Source of the DNA: Bacteroidota bacterium
GTDB taxonomy: Bacteria; Bacteroidota; Bacteroidia; Flavobacteriales; Weeksellaceae
Assembly (NCBI GenBank): GCA_023393915.1
Contig: JAEXBS010000008.1
Span: 1 to 5,323 of the forward strand
Direction: 5' to 3'
DNA length: 5,323 nt
Part shown: one piece after another, positions 4,401 to 5,323 of the stretch
Layout: each line of letters begins with the position of its first letter
How positions within the stretch are numbered: the first letter of the stretch is position 1
The notes under the pieces: generated by a model
Database searches by the model: none
What the model was told of the DNA's origin: nothing
Seen by the model: only the letters and a program-made list of their open reading frames with translations
Program-made: the position numbers and the translations under genes

Positions 4401-5323
4401 ATGCAAAAGATATTCGCGATGCTGCTTTTTACCACCCTTCTACTCGGCGCATGCAACCCGAGCAGCCAAAAAAGCGCCCTTCCCGCACCCGAGCAGCAAG
4501 CCCGCACCTACATTGACAGCGCCCTGCAGTATATCGACCAGCACAACTTAAAGGCTGCCATGGTGCAACTGAAGCAAGCCGAGCGACTGGTACCTGCGCT
4601 CGACAGTGCCAAAACCATCTTCCATATTTACCAGTACATCGGGTGGATTAATGAGAACAGCGGTGCCAACGAACTGGCCCTGCAATACCAGAACCGCGCC
4701 CTAAAATATGCCATGACGTATGGAAAGCCCGAACATATCGTCGACGTTCTGGTGAACAAGGCCAATACATTTTTCAATATGGAGCTGCCCGACAGTGCCC
4801 GCAACGCCACCAAAACAGCCATGCTGTATTACCACAAGGTTGGCAGAGGGCAACAGTCGGTCATCCAAAAGCACCTGGCTCATTACGACCTGCTGCGCGA
4901 TTCGCTTGCATCAGCCGAGCATCACGCCTACCAAGCGTTCATGCTGGCACAAGACTCGTCAGCCCTTGGCAACGCACTCACGCTACTCAGCCAAATCTAC
5001 ACTCGGCAAAACCAGCCCGAGAAGGTAAGGCTCGTCATGTCGATGATGTCGAAAAAAAACAACTCTACCATGGCGTACAACCGACTGCTCGCCGAAACGC
5101 ACTTGCACGAGACACACGGTGACTACCGCAAGGCATACGAAGCGATGCTGCGCCTCAAAGCACTCGACGACTCGCTTTACTCGGAGAAAACGCACACCGA
5201 CATCATCAAAGTGCAAAACGATTATGACAACGCCGTGCTACAATTAGACCGTGCCCGCCAACGATACCGCTACTCGGTCGTCATCATCGCCCTTTTGCTG
5301 CTACTCTTTGCCCTCTCCTACTG
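4401..5323 (+). CDS. TPR-repeat lipoprotein with membrane segment, probable signalling protein (5' part)
   Basis: The frame starts at ATG 4401 and runs open through the right edge (307 complete codons). It starts with a lipoprotein signal: MQKIFAMLLFTTLLLGAC, lipobox LGAC, lipidated C18. N-P-S-S follow the Cys, not an acidic stretch, so surface export is not indicated. Residues 35-257 are helical with degenerate TPR units: about 36-66, 70-104 (IYQYIGWINENSG ... ALQYQNRALKYA), 113-144, 170-202 and 224-257 (HGDYRKAYEAML). A likely coiled coil follows at 258-290 (SEKTHTDIIKVQNDYDNAV ... RQRYR), then a membrane segment at 292-306 (SVVIIALLLLLFALS). In Bacteroidales this order usually precedes a cytoplasmic output domain (LuxR-type HTH, DUF6377-like or histidine kinase), but none is visible here. 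Lipid anchor plus TM would place the TPR region in the periplasm. G+C is clearly higher (about 55% in sampled lines) than in the neighbouring minus-strand genes. An ATG at 4372 is out of frame and was rejected as the start. Confidence 0.85.
   Translation, partial: MQKIFAMLLFTTLLLGACNPSSQKSALPAPEQQARTYIDSALQYIDQHNLKAAMVQLKQAERLVPALDSAKTIFHIYQYIGWINENSGANELALQYQNRALKYAMTYGKPEHIVDVLVNKANTFFNMELPDSARNATKTAMLYYHKVGRGQQSVIQKHLAHYDLLRDSLASAEHHAYQAFMLAQDSSALGNALTLLSQIYTRQNQPEKVRLVMSMMSKKNNSTMAYNRLLAETHLHETHGDYRKAYEAMLRLKALDDSLYSEKTHTDIIKVQNDYDNAVLQLDRARQRYRYSVVIIALLLLLFALSY

Overview
The window looks like a piece of chromosome from a Prevotella-like member of the Bacteroidales. Four things point there: (i) the left-hand protein ends in the sorting-type C-terminus common in Prevotella and Bacteroides secreted proteins (YDLSGRPV ... 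GKKVIRH); (ii) there is a stand-alone TonB C-terminal-domain protein with the Bacteroidetes 'PVYPGG' entry motif; (iii) three likely promoters carry the Bacteroidetes -7 element TAnnTTTG; (iv) most genes lack a Shine-Dalgarno sequence. This is a family-level inference; no species is claimed.

Layout from left to right. Bases 2-808 (+) are the 3' end of a large secreted or surface protein, followed by a 13-bp hairpin. Bases 981-1136 (+) hold an intact 51-residue small ORF, closed by a very strong bidirectional terminator (1142-1182). That terminator also ends the convergent gpmI gene (minus strand, 1297-2844), which encodes cofactor-independent phosphoglycerate mutase with all its catalytic residues. 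Next on the minus strand come an Hsp20 small heat-shock protein (3024-3449) with its own terminator, and a short exported TonB-C-domain protein (3648-4097) with a structured leader. A 303-bp divergent intergenic region (4098-4400) carries a promoter for each side. To its right, on the plus strand, starts a TPR lipoprotein with a membrane segment (4401 to beyond the right edge), of clearly higher G+C.

The genes do not form one operon. Internal terminators and separate promoter elements suggest mostly monocistronic units: a central glycolytic enzyme, a stress chaperone, an envelope protein and a putative envelope sensor. No mobile element, CRISPR array, tRNA, rRNA or defence system is visible. 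The most interesting parts are the orphan small protein between two hairpins, the bulged terminator-like hairpin inside the leader of the TonB-domain gene, and the paired CATnATG palindromes upstream of hsp20.
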